DNA from: Sesamum alatum
Lineage: Eukaryota; Streptophyta; Magnoliopsida; Lamiales; Pedaliaceae
Length of the DNA: 64,000 bases
Direction of reading: 5' to 3'
Assembly (NCBI GenBank): GCA_034509735.1
Contig: JACGWO010000002.1
Location: 49,101,115-49,165,114 of the forward strand
Shown: positions 63,533 through 64,000 of the stretch, piece by piece
Numbering within the stretch: the first letter of the stretch is position 1
Layout: each line of letters opens with the position of its first letter
The notes under the pieces: generated by a model
What the model saw: only the letters and a program-made list of their open reading frames with translations
Told to the model about the DNA's origin: nothing
Databases searched by the model: none
Position numbers and translations under genes: made by a program

Positions 63533-64000
63533 AAGTATCACAATCTCATCCAATGGGCAGCAATAGCATCTCATGCCCCAACATTTTATTTTACTAAACA
63601 GCAATAACAAATAAAACCAGGGGATTTACCCAAGAATTCTCCTTTCTTGTCTTAATGGCTTCAAAAATCACTTTGCTTGTATGTAATTTTATCAAGATAG
63701 AGTTAACATAAATTACTCTAATGACATGAATACATGATAAGCATGTATGGAGGCTTATCCCTATAGACATCTATACAATAATCATTCGACGAATACAAAA
63801 CAATATCACAACAACTAACAGCTTCATCAGAAAATGTAGTAATATTCTCAAGAATAAACCACATCATCGTACATGACAAGAACAACACATAGCAACATTA
63901 TACTACAAGGGGAAGAACATAATAATGTTGTATTAACAGTAGACAGCCAAATCTACTCCAGACAAACAGGTCAGTTTAAGTGTAGCAATTTAAATAGCTT
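63533..64000. other. Intergenic DNA to the window end, no gene seen
   Basis: No open frame, splice-like pattern or repeat end was recognised. A 3' UTR of a gene beyond the window cannot be excluded. Confidence 0.4.

Noticed and set aside
1..64000. CRISPR arrays, prokaryotic operons, prophage or plasmid features
   Set aside because: Nothing of the kind is present. All recognised genes are intron-bearing plant genes or, for the PPR gene, plant-specific.

Overview
This is a plant nuclear window, and a eudicot is most likely. The evidence is AT-rich intergenic DNA, multi-exon genes with plant-type introns, an ABA receptor, a PPR gene and small DNA-transposon remnants. Base content and gene style would fit an asterid such as a member of the Lamiales, but that is a guess. 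There is no sign of an operon, CRISPR array, prophage or any other prokaryotic system.

Layout. 1-4.7 kb is AT-rich intergenic DNA with two small transposon-like elements. 4.87-7.45 kb (+) is an intact three-exon PYR/PYL/RCAR ABA receptor (PYL8/PYL9 type). Convergent to it, 8.82-15.33 kb (-) is an intact 17-exon FtsH11-type chloroplast AAA+ zinc protease with one GC-AG intron and a partly duplicated 3' tail. 17.59-22.12 kb (-) is an intact three-RRM polypyrimidine-tract-binding protein (PTB3 type). A short bidirectional promoter rich in TGGGCC motifs separates it from a PPR gene at 23.4-25.4 kb (+), which is frame-disrupted and becomes progressively noisier. 25.4-30.4 kb is unrecognisable and unusually balanced in base composition. 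A single exon-like block of an unidentified minus-strand gene lies at 30.5-30.7 kb. 34.1-36.4 kb holds a hAT-like element nested in an older inverted-repeat element. 37.6-40.1 kb (-) is a SPEECHLESS-type bHLH locus broken by many 1-2 base indels, with a CACTA-type MITE just upstream. 48.5-53.3 kb (-) is an intact 10-exon dihydrofolate synthetase. 55.0-59.9 kb (-) is an intact 10-exon mitochondrial carrier of the MTM1/SLC25A39-40 type. 60.6-64 kb is AT-rich and holds two more inverted-repeat elements.

The genes are ordinary, functionally separate plant genes: ABA perception, organellar proteolysis, splicing control, organelle RNA processing, stomatal lineage entry, folate synthesis and mitochondrial transport. 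They do not form a pathway cluster. I found no convincing new biological system. The most useful observations are:
- the contrast between clean loci (4.8-23 kb, 48-60 kb) and indel-ridden loci (23.8-31 kb, 37.6-40.1 kb), which points to uncorrected long-read sequence rather than true pseudogenes;
- the GC-AG intron in FtsH11;
- the duplicated FtsH11 tail;
- the nested hAT element with its internal 216-bp repeats;
- the hairpin MITE in the SPCH promoter region;
- a GC-rich hairpin island at 53.8 kb.
Exon boundaries were derived by hand from splice consensus, frame continuity and remembered family sequences.
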